Counted from the first letter of the stretch, positions 1 to 9,328 are shown. The stretch: 64,000 bases of DNA from Streptomyces sp. NRRL S-337 (GCF_000720175.1 NZ_JOIX01000005.1:62001-126000); one strand, 5' to 3'. Numbers and translations: made by a program. Notes: generated by a model not told the origin, from the letters alone.

Positions 1-312
1 ATCCTCAAGAAGCTCGAAGGCTGTGCGGCCGACGACCCGCAGCTGGACCAGCTCTTCATGCTCCTGAAGGACTCGGTCACCAGCCACGTCCAGGACGAGG
101 AGGCCAACCTCTTCCCCCAGCTGCGCGCGGTCTGCTCCGCCGACGCCCTGGACACCCTCGGCGACAAGATCCGTACCGCGAAGAAGATGGCCCCCACCCG
201 CCCGCACCCTTCCGCGCCCGACACCCCGCCGGCGAACAAGCTGCTCGCGCCGGGGGCCGGGCTGGTGGACCGGGCCAGGGACTTCATCACCGGCCGTGGG
301 AAGTCCGCGTAG
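1..312 (+). CDS. Hemerythrin-like (HHE) domain protein, C-terminal part
   Basis: The frame is open from the first base of the window, so the start lies outside. The visible 103 residues contain the end of a four-helix HHE bundle: an H-x-x-x-E pattern in SHVQDEE followed by NLFPQL, as in hemerythrin-type iron or oxygen binding proteins. A basic, proline-rich tail follows (APTRPHPSAPDTPP) and ends in a short helix. Family members bind a di-iron centre and act in oxygen, NO or stress sensing. Only part of the iron-binding site is visible, so metal binding is inferred. The next gene starts about 130 bases downstream on the same strand. Confidence 0.75.
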   Translation: MLKKLEGCAADDPQLDQLFMLLKDSVTSHVQDEEANLFPQLRAVCSADALDTLGDKIRTAKKMAPTRPHPSAPDTPPANKLLAPGAGLVDRARDFITGRGKSA

Positions 313-442
313 CGGCGCTGCGGAGCGGCGACGGCAGCACGCCCGGCCGGGCGCAGACGCACGCCCGATCGCGGGCGTATCGTCCCGATATGGTCCATGC
401 GCGGTGCGGCAGATGCGGCAACCGGCCGGGGAGGCTGACGCG

Positions 443-2707
443 GTGACGGACATCTTCGGGTCCGTCGCCGCCGGGGGCTCCGACATGCTGCTGGACGCCC
501 CCCTGGTCCAGGCCGTCCAGGAATCGGGGGCCTCCGCCGGCCTGGTGTTCCTGCTGCCCCCGGGCGACAGCCGGCTGCACCTGACCGTCATGACGGGCAT
601 CTCCCGGCGGATCGTCGCCCCCTGGGAACGGATGCGGCTGGCCGGATCGGTCCCGGTCACGGACGCGGTCCGCGAGCGGCGCCTGGTCTGGGTCGCCGGA
701 CACGAGGAGATGGCCCGCCGGTACCCCCGGGCCGCCCTGGCCCTGCCGTACGCCTTCGCGCTGGCCACCGCGCCGATCACCGCCGACGGGACCGACTGGG
801 GCGGCCTGGCGCTGCTCTGGCCCGGCTCGCACCCGCCGGACCTCTCCCCGCGCGAGCACGACAGCCTCCGCGCCTGCTGCCACCACCTGGGACTGCTGCT
901 GCAACACGCCGCCGACACCGGCCACCCGGTCCTGCCGGGCCCGGAGCCGCGGATCATCCCGGCGCTGCGGACCCGCGCGCCCGGTGCGGCCGAGGCGCTG
1001 GCCGCCTTCGATTTCGCCGAGCGGCTGCCCGAGGGCGCTTGCGCGCTGGACCTCGACGGCCGGATCACCTTCCTCACCACCACCGCCGCGGAGCTCGTCG
1101 GCGCCACCGTCGGCGAGCTGCGCGGCGCGCTGCCGTGGGAGGCGCTGCCCTGGCTGCGCGACCCGGTCTTCGAGGACCACTACCGGGCCGCGGTCATCAG
1201 CCGGCAACCGGTGTCCTTCACCGCGCTGCGCCCGCCGGACCGCTGGCTGTCCTTCCGCCTCCACCCGGACGCCGGCGGCCTCAGCGTCCTGATCGCCCCG
1301 GCACCCACGGACCGGCCGACGGACCGGCCGACGGACCGGCCGACGGACCGGATCACGGACGGGCCCGCGGACCGGGCCACCGCCGCGGACCGTCCCGCGG
1401 ACGGCCCGGGCCCGGCCCGGCCGGCCGGGCCCGCCGGGCCGAGCCGGACGGACGTGCTCTACCACCTGCTGCACCTGGCCGCCGCACTGACCGAAGCGGT
1501 CGATGTGCAGGACGTGACCGAACGGGTCGCCAACCAGATCATGCCCGCCTTCGGCGTGCACGCCCTCGCCCTGACGACCGCCGCCGAGGGACGGCTGCGT
1601 ATCGTCGGCCACCGCGGCTTCACCGCCGACGTCCTGGACCGCTTCGAGGGCCTGCCGCTGACCGCCGACACCCCGGTCGTCCGCGTCCTGAGCAGCGGCG
1701 TACCCAGCTTCTTCGCCACCTTCGAGGACCTCAGACGGGCCTACCCCGAGGCCGTCCTGCAGGACGACATGGCCGCCTGGGCCTTCCTGCCCCTGATCGC
1801 CTCCGGCGCACCCGTCGGCTCCCTCGTCCTCGCCTACGACCGGTCGTTCCCCTGGGCCCCGCAGGAGCGCGCCATGCTGACCTCCCTCGCCGGGCTGGTC
1901 GCCCAGGCCCTGGACCGCGCCCTGCTCTACGACACCAAACACCGGCTCGCCCGCAGCCTGCAGGCCGGACTGCTGCCCACCCGCCTGCCCCGGATCCCCG
2001 GCCTGGACGTGGCCGCCCGCTACCTCCCGGCCGGCCGGGTCACCGACATCGGCGGCGACTTCTACGACCTGATCCACCTCGGGGACCGCACCGCCGCCGC
2101 GGCCATCGGCGACGTCCAGGGCCACAACGTCAACGCCGCCGCCCTCATGGGCCAGGTCCGCACCGCCGTCCACGCCACCGCCGGCGCACCTCCGGGCGAG
2201 GTCCTCGCCCGCACCAACCGCCTGCTCACCGACCTGGACGCCGGACTGCTGACCAGCTGCCTCTACGTCCACCTCGACCTCGCCGAGCACCGCGCCAAGA
2301 TGGCCAGCGCCGGCCATCCGCCCCCATTGCTGCGCCACCCGGACGGGTACACCGAGATCCTCACCCTGCCGCCCGGCCTGCTGCTCGGCATCGACCCCGA
2401 CGCCGACTACCCGACGACCGAGATCACCCTCCGGCCCGGCAGCGTGCTCGCCCTCTACACGGACGGCCTCGTCGAAACGCCCGGCGGCGACATCGAGGAG
2501 GAGATCGCCGGCCTCGCCGGCCACCTCGCCCGCTCCGGGCCCCCGCCCATGGAGACCCTCGCCGACGACCTCCTCCGCCGCACCGGCCTCACCTCACCGC
2601 GGGGCGACGACATCGCGCTCCTCCTCATCGGCGCACAGGCCGACGACGACGGCACCGCCCCCGGCACCGGACGTGACACACCTGGAAGGGACTGCTCCGA
2701 TGGCTGA
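443..2707 (+). CDS. SpoIIE-type PP2C phosphatase with GAF and PAS-like domains
   Basis: Protein of 754 residues, probably a serine phosphatase that acts on anti-sigma-factor antagonists in a partner-switching cascade. Domains in order: a GAF-like region (about 20-155), a PAS-like region (180-285), a low-complexity TDRP-repeat linker (289-335), a second GAF (340-490) and a PP2C/SpoIIE phosphatase (510-740). The phosphatase has the metal-binding DIGGDFYDL motif near residue 537 and later SAGHPPPLL and LYTDGLVE. I chose the GTG at 443 because GGGGAGG lies eight bases upstream; an ATG at 413 is the alternative. The end overlaps the next start by eight bases. The phosphatase class is clear; the signal sensed and the target are unknown. 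Confidence 0.88.
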   Translation: MTDIFGSVAAGGSDMLLDAPLVQAVQESGASAGLVFLLPPGDSRLHLTVMTGISRRIVAPWERMRLAGSVPVTDAVRERRLVWVAGHEEMARRYPRAALALPYAFALATAPITADGTDWGGLALLWPGSHPPDLSPREHDSLRACCHHLGLLLQHAADTGHPVLPGPEPRIIPALRTRAPGAAEALAAFDFAERLPEGACALDLDGRITFLTTTAAELVGATVGELRGALPWEALPWLRDPVFEDHYRAAVISRQPVSFTALRPPDRWLSFRLHPDAGGLSVLIAPAPTDRPTDRPTDRPTDRITDGPADRATAADRPADGPGPARPAGPAGPSRTDVLYHLLHLAAALTEAVDVQDVTERVANQIMPAFGVHALALTTAAEGRLRIVGHRGFTADVLDRFEGLPLTADTPVVRVLSSGVPSFFATFEDLRRAYPEAVLQDDMAAWAFLPLIASGAPVGSLVLAYDRSFPWAPQERAMLTSLAGLVAQALDRALLYDTKHRLARSLQAGLLPTRLPRIPGLDVAARYLPAGRVTDIGGDFYDLIHLGDRTAAAAIGDVQGHNVNAAALMGQVRTAVHATAGAPPGEVLARTNRLLTDLDAGLLTSCLYVHLDLAEHRAKMASAGHPPPLLRHPDGYTEILTLPPGLLLGIDPDADYPTTEITLRPGSVLALYTDGLVETPGGDIEEEIAGLAGHLARSGPPPMETLADDLLRRTGLTSPRGDDIALLLIGAQADDDGTAPGTGRDTPGRDCSDG
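1307..1351 (+). repeat. In-gene 12-bp tandem repeat (TDRP linker)
   Basis: The unit ACGGACCGGCCG occurs three times without change, followed by a partial fourth copy, and encodes Thr-Asp-Arg-Pro repeats between the PAS-like and second GAF domains of the phosphatase. Degenerate units such as TDGPADRA continue beyond it. Because the unit is a multiple of three, copy-number changes would keep the frame and only change linker length. Confidence 0.9.
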
Positions 2708-5096
2708 CCGGACCACCGATGTGTGGGGGGCACGGACCCCGTTCGGCGCGGGCGACCGATGGCCGTCCCGCGGGGACCGGTACCTGACCGTGCCGGACGA
2801 CGAGGTCGAGCGCTGGGTGCCGTCCGCCTGCGTGCTGTGCTCGAACGGCTGCGGACTGGACATCGCGGTCGCCGGCGGACGCATGGTCGGCGTACGCGGC
2901 CGGGAGGACGACCGGGTCAACCACGGCCGGCTGGGACCGAAGGGCCTCTACGGCTGGCAGGCCAACCACTCCGGCGACCGGCTCACCCGGCCGCTGGTCC
3001 GGACCGGCGGCGCCCTCCGGCCGGCGGACTGGGAGACCGCGATGCGTGCGGTGACCGACCGGTCGAAGGCGGTGCTCGCCGAGCACGGGCCGCTGGCCAT
3101 GGCCTTCTACACCAGCGGCCAGCTGTTCGCCGAGGAGTACTACGCCCAGGCGCTGATCGCCCGCGCCGGTATCGGCACCCCGCACCTGGACGGCAACACC
3201 CGGCTGTGCACCGCCACGGCGGAATGGGCGCTGATCGAGAGCTTCGGCAGCGACGGCGTCCCCGGCTCGTACACCGACATCGACGTCTGCGACACCCTGC
3301 TGCTGGTCGGCCACAACGTCGCGGAGACCCAGACCGTGCTGTGGTCGCGGATGCTGGACCGGCTGCACGGCCCGGACCGCCCCCGGCTGGTCGTGATCGA
3401 CCCGCGGGCGACGCCCACCGCGCGCGAGGCCGACGTCCACCTGGCCCTCCGGCCGGGCACCAACGTCGCCCTGCTCAACGCCCTGCTCCACGAGCTGATC
3501 GACAACGACCGGATCGACCGGCACTTCCTCGACGCGCACACCGTCGGCTTCCCGGACCTGGCGGAGGTGACCGCGCAGTACCCCGCGGAGAAGGCTGCCG
3601 ACATCTGCGGCGTACCGGCCGACGACATCCGCGCGGCCGCCCGGATCATCGGCACCGGACAGCGGCTGGTTTCCACCGTGCTGCAGGGCGTCTACCAGTC
3701 CCACCAGGCCACCGCCGCGGCCGTCCAGGTCAACAACATCAACCTGGTGCGCGGCATGATCGGCCGCCCCGGCTGCACCGTCTTCCAGATGAACGGCCAG
3801 CCCACCGCCGAGAACACCCGCGAGACCGGCGCCGACGGCACCCTGCCGGCGTACCTCAACTGGCAGAACGACGCGCACGTACAGCGGCTCGCCGATGCCT
3901 GGAACGTCGACGCCCTGCAGATCCCGCACTGGTCACCGCCCACCCACGCCATGGAGATCTTCCGGCACTGCGAGAACGGCTCGATCAGGTTCCTGTGGGT
4001 CACCGGCACCAACCCGGCCGTCTCCCTCCCCGAACTCCACCGCATCCGCGCCATCTACGGCTCCGACCGGCTGTTCCTCGTGGTCTCCGACGCCTTCCCC
4101 ACCGAGACCACCGCCCTGGCCGACGTCGTCCTGCCGGCCGCGATGTGGGGCGAGAAGACCGGCTGCTTCACCAACGCCGACCGGACCGTGCACCTGTCCG
4201 AGCGGGCCGTCGACCCGCCCGGTGAGGCCCGCAGCGACTTCGACGTCCTGCTGGACTACGCCCGGCGCATGGACCTCACCGACCGGGACGGCCGCCGCCT
4301 GCTCCCGTGGAGCCGCCCCGAGGAGGCCTGGCACGACTTCATCGCCCTCACCCAGGGCCGCCCCTGCGACCAGTCGGCCCTCACCTACGACGCGTTGCGC
4401 AACGCCGGCGGCATCCAGTGGCCGTGCACCGACCGGGCACCCGACGGCACCGAACGCCTCTACACCGACCACGTCTTCCCCACCGCGGCCGACCGCTGCG
4501 AGGACTACGGCCACGATCTGACCACCGGCGCCCAGAAGGACGCCGACACCTACCGGGCCCACGACCCCGACGGCCGGGCCGTGCTCAAGGCGGCGCACTA
4601 CCTGCCGCCGCACGAACCGGTCGACGAGCGCTACCCCCTGCAGCTCACCACCGGCCGCATCGTCCACCACTGGCACACCCGCACCAAGACGGCGCGCAGC
4701 CCGCAACTCCAGGACGCCGCGCCCGAGATGTGGGTCGAACTGCACCCCGAGGACGCCGCACGCGCCGGCATCGCCGAGGGCGACCTGGTACGCGTCGCCT
4801 CCCGCCGCGGCGACCTCGTGGCCCCCGCCGTACTGCGCGGACCCCGACCCGGCGTGGTCTTCGCCCCGTTCCACTACGGCTACTTCGACCAGGCCGACCC
4901 CGACCGCCACAACCGGGCCGCCAACGAACTCACCCGCACCGAATGGGACCCGGTCTCCAAACAGCCGGTCTACAAGGTCACCGCGGTCCGCATCGTCAAG
5001 GTCGCCGATGCGGCGGCCGGCGGCCGGCCCGTCGTCATCAGCGAACCCGGCCTGAGCGCCGTGGCCCCGCCGCAGCCCCCGAAGGAGCGGCCATGA
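2700..5096 (+). CDS. Molybdopterin oxidoreductase, nitrate reductase/formate dehydrogenase-like
   Basis: Protein of 798 residues of the DMSO-reductase superfamily with an N-terminal Fe-S region, a molybdopterin domain (about 95-490) and a C-terminal dinucleotide-binding domain (about 640-760). The N-terminus has C-x2-C-x3-C (Cys44, 47, 51). The position where the fourth cluster cysteine is expected, in the L-C-x-K-G motif, reads LGPKG, with Gly79. NTRLC at about 166-170 supplies a Cys in the place of the Mo ligand of Nap/Nas nitrate reductases. There is no Tat signal, so it is probably cytoplasmic. GGAAGGG nine bases before ATG 2700 supports the start. The start overlaps the upstream stop and the end overlaps the next gene in ATGA, so coupling is likely. 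The substrate cannot be read from sequence. Confidence 0.85.
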   Translation: MADRTTDVWGARTPFGAGDRWPSRGDRYLTVPDDEVERWVPSACVLCSNGCGLDIAVAGGRMVGVRGREDDRVNHGRLGPKGLYGWQANHSGDRLTRPLVRTGGALRPADWETAMRAVTDRSKAVLAEHGPLAMAFYTSGQLFAEEYYAQALIARAGIGTPHLDGNTRLCTATAEWALIESFGSDGVPGSYTDIDVCDTLLLVGHNVAETQTVLWSRMLDRLHGPDRPRLVVIDPRATPTAREADVHLALRPGTNVALLNALLHELIDNDRIDRHFLDAHTVGFPDLAEVTAQYPAEKAADICGVPADDIRAAARIIGTGQRLVSTVLQGVYQSHQATAAAVQVNNINLVRGMIGRPGCTVFQMNGQPTAENTRETGADGTLPAYLNWQNDAHVQRLADAWNVDALQIPHWSPPTHAMEIFRHCENGSIRFLWVTGTNPAVSLPELHRIRAIYGSDRLFLVVSDAFPTETTALADVVLPAAMWGEKTGCFTNADRTVHLSERAVDPPGEARSDFDVLLDYARRMDLTDRDGRRLLPWSRPEEAWHDFIALTQGRPCDQSALTYDALRNAGGIQWPCTDRAPDGTERLYTDHVFPTAADRCEDYGHDLTTGAQKDADTYRAHDPDGRAVLKAAHYLPPHEPVDERYPLQLTTGRIVHHWHTRTKTARSPQLQDAAPEMWVELHPEDAARAGIAEGDLVRVASRRGDLVAPAVLRGPRPGVVFAPFHYGYFDQADPDRHNRAANELTRTEWDPVSKQPVYKVTAVRIVKVADAAAGGRPVVISEPGLSAVAPPQPPKERP

Positions 5097-5590
5097 GCAA
5101 GACCGGCCTCCTGCTGAAGGAACTCCACGCCTCCGAAACCGAGTTGGCGGCCGCCTGCCACGCCGTGGCCGAGCGCCACGCCGCCGACCACGGCACCTAC
5201 TACCCGTGCCACACCCTCGCCGCCCAGTGCGACGCACACGCCGAGCAGATCCGCGGCTGGGGCGGGCGTTACGGGGCCGCCCTCCACCCGCCGGTCCACT
5301 CCGACCTGCTGACCGCGGCCAGGGACGCCCTGCGCCACGAAGGCTCCGAACTCCTCGGCCGCCGGACCGAGTCCGGCCTCCTCCTGCTCCGCGATCTGCG
5401 CCGGCTGTACGTCAAGGCCGAGGCCACCTACATCAACTGGATCATGCTCGGCCAGGCCGCCCGGGCCCTCCGCGACCAGGACCTGCTGACCGCCCTCGGC
5501 CCGCTCCAGCAGCAGACCCGCACCCAGGCCACCTGGATCACCACCCGCATCAAGGAAGCCGCGCCCCAGATCCTGGTGGCTACCGACTGA
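5093..5590 (+). CDS. Helical ferritin/hemerythrin-like small protein
   Basis: Protein of 165 residues, mostly long amphipathic helices, starting in an ATGA overlap with the molybdoenzyme stop and therefore probably co-translated with it. It is rich in His, Glu and Cys near the N-terminus (HAVAERHAADHGTYYPCHTLAAQCDAHAEQIR), which suggests a metal-binding helical bundle. I recognise no specific family and the ferritin-like description is an inference from composition. No signal peptide or membrane helix is visible. Its position suggests an accessory or electron-transfer partner of the oxidoreductase. Confidence 0.7.
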   Translation: MSKTGLLLKELHASETELAAACHAVAERHAADHGTYYPCHTLAAQCDAHAEQIRGWGGRYGAALHPPVHSDLLTAARDALRHEGSELLGRRTESGLLLLRDLRRLYVKAEATYINWIMLGQAARALRDQDLLTALGPLQQQTRTQATWITTRIKEAAPQILVATD

Positions 5591-5614
5591 GCGAGGCGGC
5601 GCGGCGCCCGCCCC

Positions 5615-5857
5615 TTACGCGGCCCGGCCGGCCAGGAACAGGGCCAACGGCCCCACGGGCAGCAGGAACCGGCCCTCCGCCGCCGCCTCGATCGCCGTGT
5701 CCATGAACCACCACGACAGCTTGCGGTCCGCGGCCGCGCCCCCGTCGCGCTCCCGCACCCCGGAGCTCAGGCCGCCCGCCTCGAAGAGGTGCACCCGGGC
5801 CGCCGAACCGAGCGACACCGCGTACGAGCCGAGCGGCTTCCAGGACGCGGCCACCAT
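5615..5857 (-). CDS. Small hypothetical protein
   Basis: An 80-residue open frame from ATG at 5857 with codon-position bias typical of the region. The second half (LSWWFMDTAIEAAAEGRF, then LLPVGPLALFLAGRAA) has aromatic residues and a hydrophobic end that could touch the membrane. There is no clear ribosome-binding site, and an in-frame stop lies 30 bases upstream of the ATG. I do not recognise the family. It converges on the preceding plus-strand gene. Confidence 0.5.
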   Translation of the reverse strand: MVAASWKPLGSYAVSLGSAARVHLFEAGGLSSGVRERDGGAAADRKLSWWFMDTAIEAAAEGRFLLPVGPLALFLAGRAA

Positions 5858-5977
5858 GGACCGCCCGGCGGCCCGGAATGTCGTCGCTCATGCCGGCTGA
5901 GCGTAGCGGCCGGCCCGGGGCCGCCGCGGCGGACGTCAACCTGTCCGCCCGGCGTTCCTCCGGTCGGTGGGCTCGGC

Positions 5978-6415
5978 TCACGCGCCGCCGGTGGGGCGGG
6001 AGTTGGCGTGGTCCGGGAAGAGGGTGCGGGCCACATGGTGGGTGTCGGCGTACTCGATGACCGAGGTGATCCGGCCGTCGCGGACGGTGTAGATGCCGAG
6101 GCAGCGGTTGTCGTACCGGTCGCCGTGCACGGTCGTGGCCTTCGCGGTCCATTCGGCGACCACCCGGTCGCCCTCGGCCACGGTGCTGACCAGCGCGATG
6201 TCCATGGTGCCGGGGACGAAGGCGGGCCCCATGCCGCCGAGGAAGTCATCGACGATCGCGTCGCGGCCCTGCCACACCCGGGAGACCGGCAGGTCGCCCG
6301 GGTAGTGCCAGGTGGCGTCCGCGGCGAAGCTGTCGCGGATGACGTCCGCGTCGCCGTCGCGCACGGCCTCGACGTAGCGGATGACGACGGACCGGGGGTC
6401 GGTGAGGGTGCTCAT
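5978..6415 (-). CDS. SnoaL-like / NTF2-fold small protein
   Basis: Protein of 145 residues with the layout of the SnoaL/NTF2 cone fold: an N-terminal helix (VVIRYVEAVRDGDADVI), DATWHYPGDLP, then strands around VVAEWTAKAT and GIYTVRDGRITSVIEYAD. Members are polyketide cyclases, isomerases or ligand-binding proteins of unknown role. It lies 62 bases downstream of a zinc-independent dehydrogenase gene on the same strand and may be co-transcribed with it. No active-site assignment is possible. Confidence 0.82.
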   Translation of the reverse strand: MSTLTDPRSVVIRYVEAVRDGDADVIRDSFAADATWHYPGDLPVSRVWQGRDAIVDDFLGGMGPAFVPGTMDIALVSTVAEGDRVVAEWTAKATTVHGDRYDNRCLGIYTVRDGRITSVIEYADTHHVARTLFPDHANSRPTGGA

Positions 6416-6477
6416 GAGCGTGCTCCTTGTTCGGGTTGCGTTCGCGGGCCGGTGTTTTCCGGCCCGGGGGGAGGGGT

Positions 6478-7398
6478 TCAGGACAGGGTGAGGACGGCCT
6501 TGCCGCGGATGCGGCGGTCGCGCAGGTCGGTGAGGGTGGCCGCGGTGTCGGCCCAGTCCGCGACGCGGCCGATCTCCGGGTGCAGCCGGCCCTCGTCGGT
6601 CAGCCGGACCAGTGCCGCCAGGTCGTCGTCGAGGCGGGTGTCCGCGTCGAGGTAGTGGAAGTGCCGGAGCACGGCCGATTCGGGGCCGCGGAAGAAGTCG
6701 AAGAAGTCGAGCGTGGCAGGGGTGCGGCTGGCCTGGCCGAACCAGATGAGCGTGCCGCGCCGGGCCAGCCGCGCCAGGGCGAGCGGAAGGGCCTGGCCGC
6801 CGGTCGACTCCAGCACCAGGTCGAACGGACCGCTCGCGTCGGCGACCTCGTGGACGATCTCCGCGGCGCCGAGTCCGGCCAGCCGGGCGCCGCGTTCGGC
6901 GTCCCTCGTCACGGCGGTGACCTGCGCCCCCGCCGCGGCCGCGAGCTCGGTCACGTAGTGGCCCACACCGCCGGACGCACCGGTCAGCAGGACCCGCCGG
7001 CCCACCACGGGACCGGCGGCGCGCAGCAGCCGCAAGGCGGTGAGACCGGCCAGCGGCAGCGCCGCGCCCTGGAGCACCGGGACCCCGTCCGGCAGTACCG
7101 CGAGCGCGTCGGTGGGCACCGCCACGTACTCGGCCCAGCCGCCCGCCATGGGGTGGCCGACGACCCGGGTGATCCCGGACGGTCCGCTTCCGTCGGCGGC
7201 CGGCTGCACCACCAGCCCCGCGACGTCCTTCCCGGGGCGCTCGCCGGGGACCGGCCGCTCCAGCTTGAACGTCTCGCCCCGGTTCACCGAGAACGCCTCG
7301 ACCTTGACCAGCGCCTCATGGGGGCGCGGGGTCGGCTCGGGGACGTCGGCGAGCACGACCGGCTCGGCGGGATCCCCGGTCGGTATCAGGGCTTTCAT
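6478..7398 (-). CDS. MDR-family NADPH:quinone reductase-like oxidoreductase
   Basis: Protein of 306 residues in the medium-chain dehydrogenase/reductase superfamily. The nucleotide-binding motif is TGASGGVGHYV near the middle, with a substrate-domain N-terminus (VKVEAFSVNRGE) as in quinone-oxidoreductase-type enzymes. It has no zinc-ligand cluster. Start ATG 7398 is the first codon giving the family N-terminus MKALIP. It is divergent from the LysR regulator at 7550, the usual arrangement for a LysR-controlled target. Confidence 0.88.
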   Translation of the reverse strand: MKALIPTGDPAEPVVLADVPEPTPRPHEALVKVEAFSVNRGETFKLERPVPGERPGKDVAGLVVQPAADGSGPSGITRVVGHPMAGGWAEYVAVPTDALAVLPDGVPVLQGAALPLAGLTALRLLRAAGPVVGRRVLLTGASGGVGHYVTELAAAAGAQVTAVTRDAERGARLAGLGAAEIVHEVADASGPFDLVLESTGGQALPLALARLARRGTLIWFGQASRTPATLDFFDFFRGPESAVLRHFHYLDADTRLDDDLAALVRLTDEGRLHPEIGRVADWADTAATLTDLRDRRIRGKAVLTLS

Positions 7399-7549
7399 CG
7401 TGGTCGGTCCTCCTCGGTGGCCTCCGGGGGCCGTCCCCGGTGCGGCGCCTCGTGCGGCGTTGGGACCATCTGACCGGGCGGCGGGCCGGCCCGGCCAACA
7501 ACCGGACCACCCGGCCGACAACGCGCAGTTGTCGCATAAGGTCAGCGGC

Positions 7550-8548
7550 ATGGATCTCGACCTCGCCCTGGTCCGCGCGTTCACCACGACCGCCGGGACG
7601 CTGCACTTCGGGAGGGCCGCCGAGGAGCTGAGGACCAGTCAGCAGGCCCTGTCCAAGCGCATCGCACGGCTGGAGGAACTGCTGGCCGTGCGGCTCTTCG
7701 TGCGCAAAGGGGGCATCCGGCTGACCGAGGCGGGCGAGCGGTTCCTGCCGGCCGCGCACGAGGCGCTGGCGGCGGGCGAGCGCGCGATCGCGGCGGTGAG
7801 CGGGTCCGGCCCGGCCGTACGGATCGACACCTGGGGCCATCTCTACGCGCCGATGCGCACCGTCGCCCAGGCCGTGCAGGCGCTCGGGCCGGTGCGGCTG
7901 GAGCCCGGCCCGGGACGCGACTGGCCCTCGGTCGCGCAGGCCCTGCTGCATGGCGGGACCGACCTGGGCTTCGGCCGGGTGCACCCGCTGCCCGGTGGCC
8001 GCGACGTCGGGCTCACCCAGCGGCTGGTGCGGCTGGAACCGGTCGACGCGGTGGTCGGCCCCGAGCATCCGCTGGCCGGCGCGGACGCGCTGCGCCCGGC
8101 CGACCTGCGCGAGTGCACGCTGTGGTGCCCGGCCGAACTGACCCGGCTGGACTTCCTCCGCCGCTTCGCCGACGCCTTCGGCATCACCCGGCGGCAGGAC
8201 GGCCCCAACCTCGGCCTGGACCACCTCGTCCAGCACCTCCGCGGCGACACCGCCTGCTTCACCCTCTTCCCCGCCGACGCCCCGCTCCCCGACCACGCGG
8301 GCCTGCGCGCGATCCCGCTCGTCGAGCCGGTCCCGCTGTACGCCTGGTCGCTGGCCTGGCGCGAGTCCGCCCGCCACCCGCTGCTCGACACCCTGCTCCG
8401 CGGCTTCACCGAAACCGGCCGCTCCCGCCGCTGGCTGGACTACACCCCCCGGCGCGACTGGCTCCCCGACACCGACCACGCGAAACTCGCCGTGGACCAG
8501 GAACGCCGTGGGCCAGGGGGCGTCAGGGCCGGGGGAAGACACTCCTAG
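7550..8548 (+). CDS. LysR-family transcriptional regulator
   Basis: Protein of 332 residues. An N-terminal winged helix-turn-helix (FTTTAGTLHFGRAAEELRT, then SQQALSKRIARLE) is followed by LTEAGERFLPAA and a C-terminal periplasmic-binding-protein-like effector domain. It is transcribed away from the quinone-reductase-like gene, and the 151-base gap between them is the likely operator. The end overlaps by four bases the end of the convergent TetR gene. Family assignment is firm; the effector is unknown. Confidence 0.92.
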   Translation: MDLDLALVRAFTTTAGTLHFGRAAEELRTSQQALSKRIARLEELLAVRLFVRKGGIRLTEAGERFLPAAHEALAAGERAIAAVSGSGPAVRIDTWGHLYAPMRTVAQAVQALGPVRLEPGPGRDWPSVAQALLHGGTDLGFGRVHPLPGGRDVGLTQRLVRLEPVDAVVGPEHPLAGADALRPADLRECTLWCPAELTRLDFLRRFADAFGITRRQDGPNLGLDHLVQHLRGDTACFTLFPADAPLPDHAGLRAIPLVEPVPLYAWSLAWRESARHPLLDTLLRGFTETGRSRRWLDYTPRRDWLPDTDHAKLAVDQERRGPGGVRAGGRHS

Positions 8549-9291
8549 CCGCCGCGCGGGCCCTCGCGGTCGATCAGGGTCTGCACCCCGTCGAGGATGC
8601 GGTCCAGGCCGAAGACGAGCGGGTCCTCGGCGGTGGGGGCGAAGGCGCCGGCGGCGACGGCCTTGGTCAGGGCGGGGAAGCGGTCGGAGTGCCGGTCGAG
8701 GAGCTCGCCGGTGAGGCGGTTCCACTCCTGGTCCTGCTCCGCGTCGAAGTCGACCAACTGCTGGGCGAGGTTGCGGATCAGCCCGACGACGAGCAGGAAG
8801 ACCTGGTGCCGCTGCGCCGCGGTCAGACCGGTCGGTTCCAGGGCCGCCAACGCGGCGTCCAGCCAGCCCAGTTGACGGGGACCCATGGCCTGGCGGCGCA
8901 TCGCGGTGGCCGCGAGGAGCCAGGGGTGGGCCTGGTATACGGCCCAGGACCGGCGGGCCCACTCGGTCAGCTGCGGCCGCCAGCCGTCTCCCGCCACCGA
9001 GAGGTCGGGCCGCTCCGCGAGCACGGCCTCGATCATCAGCTCGACCAGCTCGGCCTTGCCGGGGACGTAGCGATACAGCGCCATCGCCGAGACGTCGAAC
9101 GCGCCGGCGACCTTGTTCATGGAGACGGCTTCCAGGCCCTCGGCGTCGGCCAGCGCCACGGCGGCCTCCGCTATGCGGTGGGGGGTGAGGCTGGGCTTGG
9201 GCCCCCGGGTGGGCCGGTCCTGCTCGCCCCACAGCAGCGCGAGGCTCGCGCGCACGTCCCGCGCCTCCTTGGCCTTGGTGGTCCTGGCCAC
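8545..9291 (-). CDS. TetR-family transcriptional regulator
   Basis: Protein of 248 residues. The N-terminal HTH reads HRIAEAAVALADAEGLEAVS, then MNKVAGAFDVSAMALYRYV, typical of TetR. The C-terminal ligand domain has the layout of the tetracycline-repressor-like subgroup. GTG at 9291 is chosen because AAGGAGG lies about seven bases upstream. It is divergent from an alpha/beta hydrolase gene, and the shared gap contains palindromes suited to a TetR operator, so autoregulation and control of the hydrolase are likely. Confidence 0.92.
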   Translation of the reverse strand: MARTTKAKEARDVRASLALLWGEQDRPTRGPKPSLTPHRIAEAAVALADAEGLEAVSMNKVAGAFDVSAMALYRYVPGKAELVELMIEAVLAERPDLSVAGDGWRPQLTEWARRSWAVYQAHPWLLAATAMRRQAMGPRQLGWLDAALAALEPTGLTAAQRHQVFLLVVGLIRNLAQQLVDFDAEQDQEWNRLTGELLDRHSDRFPALTKAVAAGAFAPTAEDPLVFGLDRILDGVQTLIDREGPRGG

Positions 9292-9328
9292 GGTGGCCCT
9301 CCTTCTCCTCGCAGTCGACGGAAGCCGG

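Noticed and set aside
287..2524. A 745-codon minus-strand frame opposite the SpoIIE phosphatase
   Set aside because: Gly/Val/Gln-rich shadow composition, no ribosome-binding site and full overlap with a clear gene.
5697..5900. Plus-strand 67-codon frame opposite the small hypothetical gene
   Set aside because: It has no ribosome-binding site and its composition fits an antisense shadow of the minus-strand frame.
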